The notes: generated from the sequence alone by a model not told the origin. DNA of 64,000 bases from Cytobacillus depressus (GCF_008923245.1 NZ_WBOS01000002.1:248001-312000), one strand, 5' to 3'; counted from the first letter of the stretch, positions 46,357 to 56,280 are shown. Program-made: numbers and translations.

Positions 46357-47133
46357 ATGTCTATTTTAGAGGTACAAAATTTAACAAAGAAGTTTGGCGG
46401 ACTCACAGCCAATCAAGATGTATCGATGACAGTTGAAAAAAACTCAATTACAGCAGTAATAGGACCGAACGGGGCAGGAAAAACAACATTTTTCAATATG
46501 ATAACAGGTGTATATCAGCCAACATCTGGCAGTATTTTGCTTCAAAATCAAAAGATAAATGGATTAAAGCCTCATGAGGTATCAAGAAAAGGGATATCAC
46601 GAACCTTTCAAAATATCCGGTTGTTTAATGAAATGTCAGTTCTCGAAAATGTTCTTGTAGGCATGCATACACATTTAAAAGCAGGTCTTATGGGGATTTT
46701 ATTTAATCTCCCGGCCATTCGCAAAGAAGAAAGAGCATCTGAAATAAAAGCGTATCAATTATTGGACTATGTTGGACTTGCTCCTCTTTTAAATGAGAAA
46801 GCATGTAATCTTAGCTATGGTGCGCAAAGAAGATTAGAAATCGCAAGGGCTCTTGCTGCAGATCCAAAGGTCTTATTATTAGATGAGCCTGCAGCAGGTA
46901 TGAATCCAAAGGAAACAAACAATCTGACTCAGCTTATTACTAGAATGAGAGAAGAGTTTAATTTAACGATTATTCTAATAGAACATGATATGAAATTAGT
47001 CATGGAAATCTCAGAACATCTCGTTGTATTAGATCATGGAGAAAAAATTGCAGAAGGGAGGCCAGAAGACATTCGAAACAATCCAAAGGTGATTGAAGCA
47101 TACTTAGGGACTGGGGCCGTGCAGGCAGGATAG
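46357..47133 (+). CDS. livG: Liv-type ABC transporter ATPase LivG
   Basis: This 258-residue ATPase has Walker A GPNGAGKTTF, Q-loop region GISRTFQNIRLF, ABC signature LSYGAQRRLEIARAL, Walker B VLLLDEPAAGMNP and the LivG-type C terminus. It energises uptake through LivHM together with LivF. AAGGAGGTG lies within the end of livM. Its stop codon is followed ten bases later by livF. Confidence 0.95.
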   Translation: MSILEVQNLTKKFGGLTANQDVSMTVEKNSITAVIGPNGAGKTTFFNMITGVYQPTSGSILLQNQKINGLKPHEVSRKGISRTFQNIRLFNEMSVLENVLVGMHTHLKAGLMGILFNLPAIRKEERASEIKAYQLLDYVGLAPLLNEKACNLSYGAQRRLEIARALAADPKVLLLDEPAAGMNPKETNNLTQLITRMREEFNLTIILIEHDMKLVMEISEHLVVLDHGEKIAEGRPEDIRNNPKVIEAYLGTGAVQAG

Positions 47134-47143
47134 GGGGAAGTCG

Positions 47144-47845
47144 ATGCTGCAATTAAGAAATGTTGAAACTTATTATGGTGGGATACAGGCCCTAAAGGGG
47201 ATTGATGTTTTAGTAGATAAAGGAGAAATTGTCACCCTTATAGGCAGCAATGGAGCTGGAAAATCCACAACATTAAAATCTGTAAGTGGACTTGTAAAAA
47301 TTCAGAATGGATCCATTGTTTACAATGAAACAGAAGTTTCAAATAAGCCAGCACATGAAACGACACTTTTAGGGATTGCTCATGTTCCAGAAGGCAGGAG
47401 AATTTTTCCGAAGCTATCGGTCAAGGAAAACCTATTAATGGGAGCTTTCTCTGTAAAAAATAAAAGTGTAATTGATCAAAGAATGGAAAAGGTTTTCCGA
47501 TACTTTCCTAAGTTGAAAGATCGTTTGGAACAAAAGGGCGGTACGATGAGTGGCGGAGAACAGCAAATGCTTGCGATCGGACGAGCTCTCATGATGGAAC
47601 CGAATTTATTAATGTTAGATGAGCCTTCTATGGGTCTTGCTCCAATCATTGTAGAGCAAATTTTTGAAATCATAAAAGAGTTAAATCAAGAAGGTATAAC
47701 TATCTTACTTGTAGAACAAAATGCCTTTCAGGCTCTGCAAATTGCCCATCGAGGTTATGTTATTCAAACAGGAGAAATTAAACTGCAAGGAAAAGGCAAT
47801 GAATTGCTTAATAATGAAGAAGTCCGTGAAGCATACTTAGCATAA
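47144..47845 (+). CDS. livF: Liv-type ABC transporter ATPase LivF
   Basis: This 233-residue ATPase has Walker A GSNGAGKSTT, the LivF motif HVPEGRRIFPKLSVKENL, signature MSGGEQQMLAIGRAL and Walker B LLMLDEPSMGLAP. It is the last gene of livJHMGF. A GGGGGAAG site precedes the ATG. A hairpin without a good T-tract follows. Confidence 0.95.
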   Translation: MLQLRNVETYYGGIQALKGIDVLVDKGEIVTLIGSNGAGKSTTLKSVSGLVKIQNGSIVYNETEVSNKPAHETTLLGIAHVPEGRRIFPKLSVKENLLMGAFSVKNKSVIDQRMEKVFRYFPKLKDRLEQKGGTMSGGEQQMLAIGRALMMEPNLLMLDEPSMGLAPIIVEQIFEIIKELNQEGITILLVEQNAFQALQIAHRGYVIQTGEIKLQGKGNELLNNEEVREAYLA

Positions 47846-47867
47846 ATGACCTCAGAAGTACTTCTCC

Positions 47868-47894
47868 TATGTTAGCCATGAAAATGGCTAACAT
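47868..47894 (+). terminator. Possible terminator of the liv operon
   Basis: A perfect 11-bp stem ATGTTAGCCAT/ATGGCTAACAT has a GAAA tetraloop, but the downstream T-tract is broken (ATTCTATTATT). Confidence 0.6.
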
Positions 47895-48003
47895 ATTCTA
47901 TTATTAAAATCATTTTTGGCGGATAATTAAGGAACAGAATATGTATGTATTTTCACAAATATAAGTAAAAAGGGAATTGCTAGATGAATGGGGTTCGGAG
48001 AAA

Positions 48004-48348
48004 TTAACCTGCGCTTTCTTGTATTTGTATGGAATGCAGCTTGTCGTTTTTACTGCATTTTTCTAGAGTTTTTGCTTGATCATAGGCCTTATGAATTGAG
48101 TCATATATTGGAGAGGAATAGTAGGGGGTGTTCCATGAAAAGCTGCCGTTGGAATCAGATGGATAAATAGTCACTTTCCAAATATAATACTCCACGTCTG
48201 GACTTTTTAAATTTCCTTCTAACGCAATAAGCCAATGGGAGTGCTTGCAAAAATCGCAAATCTCCATATTCTTTAAGCAATTTAAATCATTTTGCCCAAT
48301 CGGGATTAATGCTTTCTGGAAAAAATCTTTATAATTCGATCCATACAC
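48004..48348 (-). CDS. Hypothetical protein with a CxxC motif
   Basis: This 114-residue soluble protein is one I do not recognise. It has an internal CxxC-type site (NMEICDFCKHSHWL), a beta-rich middle (VEYYIWKVTIYPSDSNGSFS) and a helical C-terminal part (YDSIHKAYDQAKTLEKCSKN). It starts with GTG at 48348, nine bases after GGAG, which supports it as a real gene. It stands alone between the convergent liv operon and the exporter gene. A metal or redox role for the cysteines is only a possibility. Confidence 0.6.
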   Translation of the reverse strand: MYGSNYKDFFQKALIPIGQNDLNCLKNMEICDFCKHSHWLIALEGNLKSPDVEYYIWKVTIYPSDSNGSFSWNTPYYSSPIYDSIHKAYDQAKTLEKCSKNDKLHSIQIQESAG

Positions 48349-48497
48349 ACTTCTTCACTCCACTCTTATAAGTTTTCTACATTCGATCTTATACTCATTA
48401 TATGGAATGAAAAAGCAAAATTGCGCTTAATCAGAAAATTTACTCAAAAATTCAAATATTTGTTCATAAAAAATAGGAGGACTTTATGTCCTCCAAT

Positions 48498-49730
48498 TTA
48501 AGCGTTCCATTCATTAATTTTTTGATCAGATGGAAGAAGCAATGTAATAATTCCGAGCAATGGTAAAAATCCGGTGAGAATCATTGTGTGTGTAATTCCG
48601 ATTAAATCGGCTAAGTAACCAATTGCCATCGATCCAACAGCTCCCATTCCAAAGGCGAGACCGACTGTTAACCCTGCCATCGTACCAATTTTACCAGGTA
48701 CTAGCTCCTGCGCGTATACGACTGTAACCGAGAAGCTTGACATAAGAATAAAGCCGGATAAAGCAAGCAAGCATATTGCTGCAGCTGGAGGAGCGAATGG
48801 AACTAATATCGTTAATGGAGCAGAGATAATCATTGATAAAAAGATAACGGTCTTTTTGCCGAATCGATCAGCCAGTGGACCACCGAAGAAAGTCCCAACT
48901 GCCCCAGAAACTAAAAAGACGAACAAGAAAACTTGTGCTTGACTGATGCTAAAAGAATAATTTTCAATTGTATATAAGGTATAATAATTTGTCATACCAG
49001 AAACATACCAGGAACGGGCAAAAATTAAAAACAGAACAAGTAAGAGTGCTATCTTGACCGATTTTGATAAACCTTTTTGATTCACATTGGATATTTTGCT
49101 TTTTTTCTTAATTAAGCTTTTGTTCATTCGTAGTTTTGCTGCATACCAAAAGGCAATATAAGTGAGCAGCCCAACAGCAAGGGCAGCAACTATGGTAAAC
49201 CATGCAGCCCCACGTTGGCCTAGAGGGACAAGAACGAGTGCGGTAATAAGAGGCGCCATTGCCTGCCCACTATTGCCTCCTACTTGATAAATGGATTGAG
49301 CGAGACCGCGTCTCGTGCCTGCTGCCATGTAAGCAACCCTTGAGCCTTCCGGATGAAAAACAGCTGAGCCAAGTCCAATAAAAATAACAGAAATAACGAT
49401 CAACTCGAAACTTTGCGCAAAAGCTAGTCCGAATACGCCAAGCATGCTCGATGTCAGTCCAAAAGGCAAAGCATAAGGCATTGGCTTCTTATCTGTTGCC
49501 ATACCAACAGCAGGCTGTAAAACAGAGGAGACCATATTTAAAGTGAAGCCAATGATGCCAAGCTGTGTGTAGGTTAGCCCCATTGACTTTTTCAAAATTG
49601 GAAACATAGCCGGAATTATGGCCTGAAGGGAATCATTTAATAAATGACAGAGGCCTATGATGATTAGTATTTTATAAGATGTTCCAGTACTATTTTGCAA
49701 ACTTTTGGCTGTTGCCGCCACATTACTCAT
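48498..49730 (-). CDS. MFS exporter, fosmidomycin-resistance (Fsr) family
   Basis: This 410-residue major facilitator has 12 predicted helices and the Fsr signature IIGLCHLLNDSLQAIIPAMF near the N terminus, followed by GSAVFHPEGSRVAYMAAGTR and YQVGGNSGQAMAPLITA. Characterised members export fosmidomycin and other compounds. In B. subtilis YfnC is similar. AAAGGAG precedes the ATG. The natural substrate is unknown. Confidence 0.88.
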   Translation of the reverse strand: MSNVAATAKSLQNSTGTSYKILIIIGLCHLLNDSLQAIIPAMFPILKKSMGLTYTQLGIIGFTLNMVSSVLQPAVGMATDKKPMPYALPFGLTSSMLGVFGLAFAQSFELIVISVIFIGLGSAVFHPEGSRVAYMAAGTRRGLAQSIYQVGGNSGQAMAPLITALVLVPLGQRGAAWFTIVAALAVGLLTYIAFWYAAKLRMNKSLIKKKSKISNVNQKGLSKSVKIALLLVLFLIFARSWYVSGMTNYYTLYTIENYSFSISQAQVFLFVFLVSGAVGTFFGGPLADRFGKKTVIFLSMIISAPLTILVPFAPPAAAICLLALSGFILMSSFSVTVVYAQELVPGKIGTMAGLTVGLAFGMGAVGSMAIGYLADLIGITHTMILTGFLPLLGIITLLLPSDQKINEWNA

Positions 49731-49859
49731 GCTAAGGACTCCTTTTGAAAAAATTTAAATATTCCTAATTAAATATAATACATCATTATTAAGGTTTCCG
49801 AAATACATTATATAAAAATTGAGCAGCCGTTATCGTCTGCTCCATCTTTTTAAAAAAAC

Positions 49860-51362
49860 TTATGAATTAGTTTGAGATGGTAAAAAAATATCTACCGTTG
49901 TTCCGCTATTTACTTTACTCGAAATTTTTATTTCCCCACCAAATGAATGAAGGATTCGTCTGCATACAACCAATCCAAGTCCAGTACCAGAATCTTTAGA
50001 TGTATAGAAAGGCTGGAAAATTTTCTCGAGATTTTCTTCCGAAATTCCTGTTCCAGTGTCCGTTATTTGAATATGACACTTATTTTGATCATTGAATAGA
50101 TTGATGATCAAATCTCCGCCATTTTGCATAGATTCTAATGCATTCTTTGATATGTTTAAAAGCACCTGCTTTATTTGGTCCTTCGTACAGTCAACTAAAA
50201 TAGGGATTTTCGGGAGAGTTAATTTATAGTTAACATTATTTAAATTTGCCTCTGATAAAATCAGCGGCTCAAGCTCCTTTAAAATAACTCCAATATCAAT
50301 AATCTCCGTTTTCTGTGCTGTCGGTTTGCCAAGTATTAGAAATTCGCTCACAATTTCATTAATACGGTTTATTTCATCATTAATGACTGAAAAGTAATAT
50401 TTGTCCTCGGTTTTTGTATATTTTTCACTTAAAAGCTGGATAAGGCCTTTAATTCCAGTTAACGGATTTCTGATTTCATGGGCGGTACTTGCTGCTAAAG
50501 TACCAACCAGCTCTAGTTTTTGCAATTCATTTTCCTTTTTCTCTCTTGCTGTCTGCCTTTTAAGCATGACATACTTAATAAAGAGAAACAAAATATGAAA
50601 TATGAAAATATAAAGAAGCAAAGCTTTTGAGACACTTTGGAAAATGGCTCTGTAATCTTTTGGCGGAATTTCTACTTTTATACTCCATGGAAGCCGGTCA
50701 ATCGGCAGAGTCATAAAATTTTTGTTTGAAAATTCAGGTGATTTATTCATATTAATATCCATTATTGGTGTATCAACTGAATTAATAACAGATAGTTTTG
50801 TGTCAGGCGTTAAAAGCCTCATAATATTTTGCATATAATCCATTCTTAAATGGGCGACAATAATATATTGTAATTCCCCATTTTCATTCAAAACCGGTTT
50901 TCCAATGCCAATTACTTTTTGGCCATTCTTTAATATTTCATAATTGTCAGAGATAATAATATCCTTTGTTCGCATAATGTCATTCACATAGTCTTGATTC
51001 GATAAGTTTGCATCTTTCAATAATAGGTTAGAACCTGTAATAATAGTTCCAGCAGCATTGAGTAAATATATTCCACCGTACCGCGGTTCTTTGCTTTGCA
51101 TGTTTTTCAACAGCAACTCGAAGCTTTGTGGTGAATCTATTGCGGATTCGATAATTAAAGAGAGTGTATCAAGGGATGTAACTGTCTCCGCAATGAATTG
51201 ATCAAAGCTTCTTTGGTGAACAGACCCTGTCCAAATGGCTTCTTCCTTGCGATCTTGATAATCACGATTAATAGCATCATTTAAATGGTAGAGGACGCCA
51301 ATGAGAATTGGACAAATAACAACAACCATATACAGTATGTAATTTTTGATATGATTCTTCAT
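49860..51362 (-). CDS. kinD: Membrane sensor histidine kinase, KinD-like
   Basis: This 500-residue kinase has a membrane helix (about 6-26) and a large extracytoplasmic dCACHE-type sensor domain (about 28-240, with PRYGGIYLLNAAGTIITGSN and IIVAHLRMDYMQNIM). A second helix follows (about 245-268). The catalytic core has the H-box STAHEIRNPLTGIKGLIQLL, N-box ISKNALESMQNGG and GTGLGLVVCRR. No response regulator is adjacent. Architecture, size and position beside mhqR match B. subtilis KinD (ykvD), a phosphorelay kinase that feeds Spo0F. The ligand is unknown. Confidence 0.85.
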   Translation of the reverse strand: MKNHIKNYILYMVVVICPILIGVLYHLNDAINRDYQDRKEEAIWTGSVHQRSFDQFIAETVTSLDTLSLIIESAIDSPQSFELLLKNMQSKEPRYGGIYLLNAAGTIITGSNLLLKDANLSNQDYVNDIMRTKDIIISDNYEILKNGQKVIGIGKPVLNENGELQYIIVAHLRMDYMQNIMRLLTPDTKLSVINSVDTPIMDINMNKSPEFSNKNFMTLPIDRLPWSIKVEIPPKDYRAIFQSVSKALLLYIFIFHILFLFIKYVMLKRQTAREKKENELQKLELVGTLAASTAHEIRNPLTGIKGLIQLLSEKYTKTEDKYYFSVINDEINRINEIVSEFLILGKPTAQKTEIIDIGVILKELEPLILSEANLNNVNYKLTLPKIPILVDCTKDQIKQVLLNISKNALESMQNGGDLIINLFNDQNKCHIQITDTGTGISEENLEKIFQPFYTSKDSGTGLGLVVCRRILHSFGGEIKISSKVNSGTTVDIFLPSQTNS

Positions 51363-51529
51363 TAATTAGGACTCCAATATGTAATAATTGAACATTAATT
51401 AGTATACCATTTAAATAGAAATTCGTTTATCTTTAATAAAAATGAGCAAGTAAATCACAAATTGACATAGTACAATTGTTCTTTTATAATTTATTTAGAT
51501 TTCAAGATAATTATAAAGGATTGAATAAA

Positions 51530-51967
51530 GTGAGTTCTGAACAAACAAAACAATCATTGAAATTATTTATTGTACTTTCAAGAGCGTTTCGTGCCATAAA
51601 TGAAGATGTAAATAAACTAATTCAGACGTATGGGCTAAATCCGACTGAATTCGCAGTAATGGAGCTGCTATATCATAAGGGTGATCAGCCATTACAGCAA
51701 ATTGGCGGGAAGATTCTACTAGCTAGTGGAAGTATAACATATGTAGTTGATAAACTTGAGCAAAAAGGATATTTACGAAGAGCGGCATGTCCGAAAGACA
51801 GACGAGTCACATATGGACAAATTACAGAAAAGGGAAAAGCATTTATTGAAGATATTTTTCCAAGTCATGAGAAGCATATCGATTCGTTAATGTCTGAACT
51901 TTCCCCAGAAGAAAAAGATATCGCTATTCATTTATTAAAAAAGCTCGGCTTATCAATTGGCAAATAA
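51530..51967 (+). CDS. mhqR: MarR-family repressor MhqR
   Basis: This 145-residue winged-helix regulator reads LKLFIVLSRAFRAINEDVNK, GLNPTEFAVMELLYHKGDQP, SGSITYVVDKLEQKGYLRR and CPKDRRVTYGQITEKG. It agrees with the recalled B. subtilis MhqR (YkvE) in length and sequence, and it also sits divergently beside kinD. MhqR represses quinone and catechol detoxification genes. I chose GTG 51530 after AAAGGA; the open frame extends upstream without a ribosome binding site. No known target gene is adjacent here. Confidence 0.9.
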   Translation: MSSEQTKQSLKLFIVLSRAFRAINEDVNKLIQTYGLNPTEFAVMELLYHKGDQPLQQIGGKILLASGSITYVVDKLEQKGYLRRAACPKDRRVTYGQITEKGKAFIEDIFPSHEKHIDSLMSELSPEEKDIAIHLLKKLGLSIGK

Positions 51968-51995
51968 AAACGGTCCAATCGGATCGTTTTTATTT
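51965..51995 (+). terminator. Terminator of mhqR
   Basis: AAAAACGGTCC pairs with GGATCGTTTTT (one mismatch) across an AATC loop. Confidence 0.85.
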
Positions 51996-52067
51996 TGGTT
52001 TAAAAGGAATTAATAAACATTTGGCGAATTAGAATAAGGGTTGTATTCAAATCAAGGGGGCAATTAT

Positions 52068-53762
52068 ATGAGTTTTGAAAATTATACATACACACGTCCA
52101 AATTTAGATGAAATAAGTAAAAAGTTTGAAGATGCGTTAAACAAATTTAATGAAGCCAAGTCAGCTGATGAGCAAAATTCAGCAATGAAGGAAATTAACG
52201 ATATTCGAAATGATATTGGTACAATGTTTAACCTTTGCTATATTCGCCATTCTGTTGATACAAATGATGAGTTTTATAAAGCAGAGCAAGATTATATGGA
52301 TGAGATTCAGCCAGAAGTAGAAGGGTTTGTGACAAAGTATTATGAATCACTCATTAAATCCGATTTTCGCCAAGAATTAGAAGAGAAATGGGGAAAGCAG
52401 CTTTTTGCATTGGCTGAGGCACAATTAAAAGTATTTTCTCCGGAAATTGTTCCTCAACTGCAAAAGGAAAACAAACTTTCATCTGAATATACGAAATTGA
52501 TTGCCTCTGCCAAGATTCATTTTGAAGGCGAAGAGCGAACTTTAGCACAAATGGAACCATTTACACAGTCAATAAATCGAGATGTGCGCAAACAAGCTAG
52601 CGAGGCTCGTTTTGGCTTTTTAGCGGAAAATGAGGATGAGCTTGACCGCATCTATGATGAGTTAGTAAAGGTGCGAACAGAGATTGCTCATAAGCTCGGC
52701 TATAAAAACTTTGTTGAGCTTGCTTATTTGCGTATGCAAAGAACAGACTACAATGCCGACATGGTCGCTAAATTCCGTGATCAAGTGAAGGAATTTATCG
52801 TCCCAATCGCAACGAAATTAAAAGAGCGCCAAAGAGAAAGAATCGGCGTTGATCAACTGAAGTATTATGATGAAGGCTTTAATTTTAAAACAGGCAATGC
52901 GACGCCAAAAGGAAGTCCAGAATGGATTATTGAAAATGGACAGACAATGTATAATGAGCTGTCAAAAGAAACGGGAGAATTTTTCTCTTATATGAGAGAG
53001 AAGAACTTAATGGATTTAGTGGCGAAAAAGGGGAAAGCTGGCGGCGGTTATTGTACGTATATTGAAAACTATAAGTCGCCATTTATTTTTTCTAATTTCA
53101 ATGGTACTTCAGGAGATATTGATGTGCTCACACATGAAGCAGGGCATGCTTTCCAAGTATATTCAAGCCGAAAATATGAAATCCCTGAATATTACTGGCC
53201 GACGTATGAAGCATGTGAAATTCATTCAATGAGTATGGAATTCTTTACATGGCCGTGGATGGATAAATTCTTTGAAGAAGATACGGATAAATACAAATTT
53301 GCTCATCTCAGCGATGCGCTCCTGTTTCTCCCATATGGCGTTTCTGTTGACGAATTCCAGCATTGGGTGTATGAAAACTATACAGCAACACCTAAAGAGA
53401 GAAAGCAGGCTTGGAGAGAAATTGAGAAGAAATATATGCCACATAAGAACTATGATGGCAATGAATACTTAGAAAATGGTGGCTTCTGGCAGCGTCAAGC
53501 TCATATTTATAATTCTCCATTCTATTATATTGATTATACGTTGGCACAAATTTGTGCATTCCAATTTTGGAAGCGTTCTAGAGAAGGTCATGAAGCAGCC
53601 TGGAAGGATTATGTACATCTATGCAGCTTAGGCGGCAGCCAAGCATTTACAGGTTTAGTTAAAGAAGCAAAGTTAATTTCTCCATTTGAAGATGGATGTG
53701 TCGAGTCTGTCGTAGGAGAGATTGAAAGCTGGTTAAATTCAGTAGACGATAAAAGCTTATAA
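52068..53762 (+). CDS. M3 family oligoendopeptidase
   Basis: This 564-residue zinc metallopeptidase of the M3/PepF group carries the active-site HExxH in LTHEAGHAFQVYSSR and the third ligand region EACEIHSMSMEFFTWPW about 25 residues on. The YIDYTLAQICAFQFWKRS block near the C terminus is typical of the group. It degrades short peptides in the cytosol. ATG 52068 follows AAGGGGGG. It is single-gene and is followed by a dispersed repeat. Confidence 0.92.
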   Translation: MSFENYTYTRPNLDEISKKFEDALNKFNEAKSADEQNSAMKEINDIRNDIGTMFNLCYIRHSVDTNDEFYKAEQDYMDEIQPEVEGFVTKYYESLIKSDFRQELEEKWGKQLFALAEAQLKVFSPEIVPQLQKENKLSSEYTKLIASAKIHFEGEERTLAQMEPFTQSINRDVRKQASEARFGFLAENEDELDRIYDELVKVRTEIAHKLGYKNFVELAYLRMQRTDYNADMVAKFRDQVKEFIVPIATKLKERQRERIGVDQLKYYDEGFNFKTGNATPKGSPEWIIENGQTMYNELSKETGEFFSYMREKNLMDLVAKKGKAGGGYCTYIENYKSPFIFSNFNGTSGDIDVLTHEAGHAFQVYSSRKYEIPEYYWPTYEACEIHSMSMEFFTWPWMDKFFEEDTDKYKFAHLSDALLFLPYGVSVDEFQHWVYENYTATPKERKQAWREIEKKYMPHKNYDGNEYLENGGFWQRQAHIYNSPFYYIDYTLAQICAFQFWKRSREGHEAAWKDYVHLCSLGGSQAFTGLVKEAKLISPFEDGCVESVVGEIESWLNSVDDKSL

Positions 53763-53770
53763 ATACAAAT

Positions 53771-53998
53771 GTGGAAGCGCCTTGATCACCCCCGACAAGC
53801 ACAAGACGAGCCTCTCGGAAAGGTGAGCTCTACCTTTCAGGATTGGCTTGTGACCTCGAGGTCGACATAAACGCGACGTCCTGTCGCATTGTCGACACTA
53901 GTACATCCTGTACGTCGGGGGTAGGCGCTCCTCCTAAAAGCTAACGCTTTCACTCGTGCGATGATTATGCTGCCGAAGCTTTCCTAGTGGGGCTGAAC
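53771..53998 (-). repeat. Modular dispersed repeat, copy D
   Basis: In plus orientation it reads GTGGAAGCGCCTTGATCACC, a short AAGGTGAGCTCTACCTT hairpin, GGCTTGTGACCTCGAGGTCG, CGACACTAGTACATCCTGTA, CGTCGGGGGTAGGCGCT. Then come the extra module CTAAAAGCTAACGCTTTC and CTCGTGCGATGATTATGCTG, shared with copy G in reverse complement. Confidence 0.88.
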
Positions 53999-54003
53999 GT
54001 AAA

Positions 54004-54033
54004 CAAAAGGGTCGGTTTCGTCCGACCCTTTTA
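54004..54033. terminator. Bidirectional terminator before clpE
   Basis: A perfect 11-bp stem AAAAGGGTCGG/CCGACCCTTTT closes the leftward clpE transcript at its 3' end. Confidence 0.9.
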
Positions 54034-54040
54034 AATAATA

Positions 54041-56194
54041 TTATTTAGCAGTTTTTATCATGATTTCATTATTATCTAGAAGGGCTTGTAAGTTCTGCTC
54101 ACCAAGTTGATCGATAATAAAGTCTGCTAGGCGATCTTCAAGCTGATCTTGAATAACTCTTCTTAACGGACGAGCTCCAAATGCAGGATTGTAGCCAAGC
54201 TCGGCTAACTTTCCTTTTACTTCATCCGAAACAGTCAATTTGATATTTTGTTCGCTTAAAGTATTCATTAAATCGTTCAGCATAATGTCAACGATGTTTA
54301 ATAAATGCTCTTTTTTAAGTGATTTAAACTCAATAATATTATCAAAGCGGTTGAGGAATTCTGGTTTAAAGAAATGACCAATTGTATCTAAAATACTCAC
54401 TTCTTTCATAGCCTCATTTGTGCCAAACCCAACGTGGATTTCCTTATGTCCAACACCCGCATTACTTGTCATGATAATAACAGAATCTTTAAAGCTGACT
54501 GTTCGGCCTTGGCTGTCTGTTAAACGTCCATCTTCAAGAATTTGCAGGAACATATGCTGAACATCAGGATGTGCCTTTTCAATTTCATCGAGCAAAATAA
54601 TGCTGTAAGGATTGCGACGGACTTTTTCTGTTAATTGACCAGCCTCTTCATGACCAATATATCCTGGTGGAGAACCAATAATTTTTGACACACTATGCTT
54701 CTCCATATATTCGCTCATGTCCAGTCTGATCATAGACTCCTCAGACCCGAATAATTCTTCAGCAAGCGTCTTCGTTAATTCTGTCTTTCCGACCCCTGTT
54801 GGACCAACAAAAAGGAAGGAACCAATTGGACGATTTTTTGCTTTTAGCCCAGCGCGGCTTCGGCGAATTGCTTTTGCGACTTTTTGTACGGCTTCATCTT
54901 GACCAATGACTTTTTTAGATAAATTCGCTTCAAGCAGCTTCATTTTTTTCTGTTCATCTTCCATTAATTTGCCCACTGGGATACCCGTTTTCTTTTCAAT
55001 AATTTCTTGAATGTGATGGGTTTCTATTAATGGCCGGCTAGAATGATTATTAGTATTTAATGCATTTTCTAATTTTAATTCTTCGTCTCGCAGTTTGGCA
55101 GCTTCTTCATAATTTTCGCTTTGTAATGCTTTATCCTTTTGTTTATTGATTGCTTCTAAGCGTTGTTTAATTTCTTCGGATGTTGTGTAATCAGACTGTA
55201 AATTAATTTTTGATCCAGCTTCGTCCATTAAATCGATGGCCTTATCTGGGAGGAAGCGATCTTGAATATAACGGCTTGATAATTTCACACATGCTTGCAA
55301 TGCTTCCTCAGTGAAAGTTACTTCATGATAATCTTCATATTTAGCTTTAAGGCCTTTAAGAATTTCAAGTGCTTCATCAGCAGATGGCTCCTGTACATGA
55401 ACAGGCTGGAAGCGGCGTTCTAGAGCCGGATCTTTTTCAATCTTGCGGTATTCTTTTATAGTAGTTGCACCGACTAATTGCAATTCACCTCTTGCAAGCG
55501 CAGGCTTCAGAATATTCCCAGCATCCATAGAACCTTCTGCTGAACCGGCACCAACGAGTAAATGAATTTCATCAATAAAAAGAATGATATTTTTTCTTTC
55601 TTGTAATTCAGTAATAATTTGTTTCATTCTCTCTTCAAATTGACCTCTAATTCCTGTATTTGCTACAAGTGAAGCGACATCTAGCAAGTAAACTTCCTTA
55701 TTCAGGAGTTTTTTGGGAACTTTGCCTTCAGAAATAAGCGTAGCTAAGCCTTCTGCAATCGCTGTTTTTCCAACACCAGGCTCACCGATTAATACAGGAT
55801 TATTTTTATTTCTTCTATTTAATATTTCAATTACGCGATTTACTTCTTCATCTCTGCCAATGACAGGATCAATAAGTCCCGCTTTCGTAAATTGGGTTAA
55901 GTTTCGGCCGAATTGATCAATAAATCCGCCACGGCCATTATTTTTATTGTCCTTATTAGGAATAGGTTGTTTCGTAAAAGGATTTTTTGATGCGTTCGCA
56001 TTTTTAATTAGCTCATCAAATGGAAGCTGATGAAAACCAGAAATGCTGCTAAAAGATGGTCCAAAGGAGGACCCGATTTTTGCTTTTTCTTCTTGATAGC
56101 AGCTTTGGCACAAGATAAGGATTCTTTCATTTCCGTTGACACTTACTTTAAATTGAATAATTGCTTCTTTTTCATGACATTTTTGACAAAGCAT
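54041..56194 (-). CDS. clpE: ATP-dependent Clp unfoldase ClpE
   Basis: This 717-residue Hsp100 protein lacks the ClpC-type N domain and instead has an N-terminal treble-clef zinc finger (Cys3, Cys6, Cys29, Cys32). AAA module 1 (Walker [10 protein letters not shown]), a UVR segment (about 360-395, [20 protein letters not shown]) and AAA module 2 (GPTGVGKTE) follow. It partners with ClpP to degrade aggregated proteins and also inactivates CtsR in heat-stressed cells. Five CtsR heptads overlap its SigA promoter. Position before ykvI matches B. subtilis. Confidence 0.96.
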   Translation of the reverse strand: MLCQKCHEKEAIIQFKVSVNGNERILILCQSCYQEEKAKIGSSFGPSFSSISGFHQLPFDELIKNANASKNPFTKQPIPNKDNKNNGRGGFIDQFGRNLTQFTKAGLIDPVIGRDEEVNRVIEILNRRNKNNPVLIGEPGVGKTAIAEGLATLISEGKVPKKLLNKEVYLLDVASLVANTGIRGQFEERMKQIITELQERKNIILFIDEIHLLVGAGSAEGSMDAGNILKPALARGELQLVGATTIKEYRKIEKDPALERRFQPVHVQEPSADEALEILKGLKAKYEDYHEVTFTEEALQACVKLSSRYIQDRFLPDKAIDLMDEAGSKINLQSDYTTSEEIKQRLEAINKQKDKALQSENYEEAAKLRDEELKLENALNTNNHSSRPLIETHHIQEIIEKKTGIPVGKLMEDEQKKMKLLEANLSKKVIGQDEAVQKVAKAIRRSRAGLKAKNRPIGSFLFVGPTGVGKTELTKTLAEELFGSEESMIRLDMSEYMEKHSVSKIIGSPPGYIGHEEAGQLTEKVRRNPYSIILLDEIEKAHPDVQHMFLQILEDGRLTDSQGRTVSFKDSVIIMTSNAGVGHKEIHVGFGTNEAMKEVSILDTIGHFFKPEFLNRFDNIIEFKSLKKEHLLNIVDIMLNDLMNTLSEQNIKLTVSDEVKGKLAELGYNPAFGARPLRRVIQDQLEDRLADFIIDQLGEQNLQALLDNNEIMIKTAK

Positions 56195-56217
56195 ATGGAA
56201 TACCTCCTATTAATCAA

Positions 56218-56280
56218 TTTGACTTTGACTATATTTGACCTTTATAACTTTATTATACTTTGACCTTTTTTGACTTTCAA
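56218..56280 (-). promoter_or_regulatory. SigA promoter of clpE with five CtsR operator heptads
   Basis: On the minus strand TTGAAA (56280-56275) and TATAAT (56257-56252) are 17 bases apart. CtsR heptads RGTCAAA lie at 56275-56269 and 56265-56259 (3-base spacing, over the promoter) and at 56240-56234 and 56230-56224 (3-base spacing, downstream), with a fifth at 56224-56218 sharing one base with its neighbour. This matches the A/GGTCAAA-NAN-A/GGTCAAA operator and the multiple-site layout known for clpE. Confidence 0.95.

Noticed and set aside
47868..47894. The perfect ATGTTAGCCAT hairpin as an operator
   Set aside because: It lies after the last liv gene with no downstream gene on that strand; a terminator or mRNA-stabilising role is simpler.
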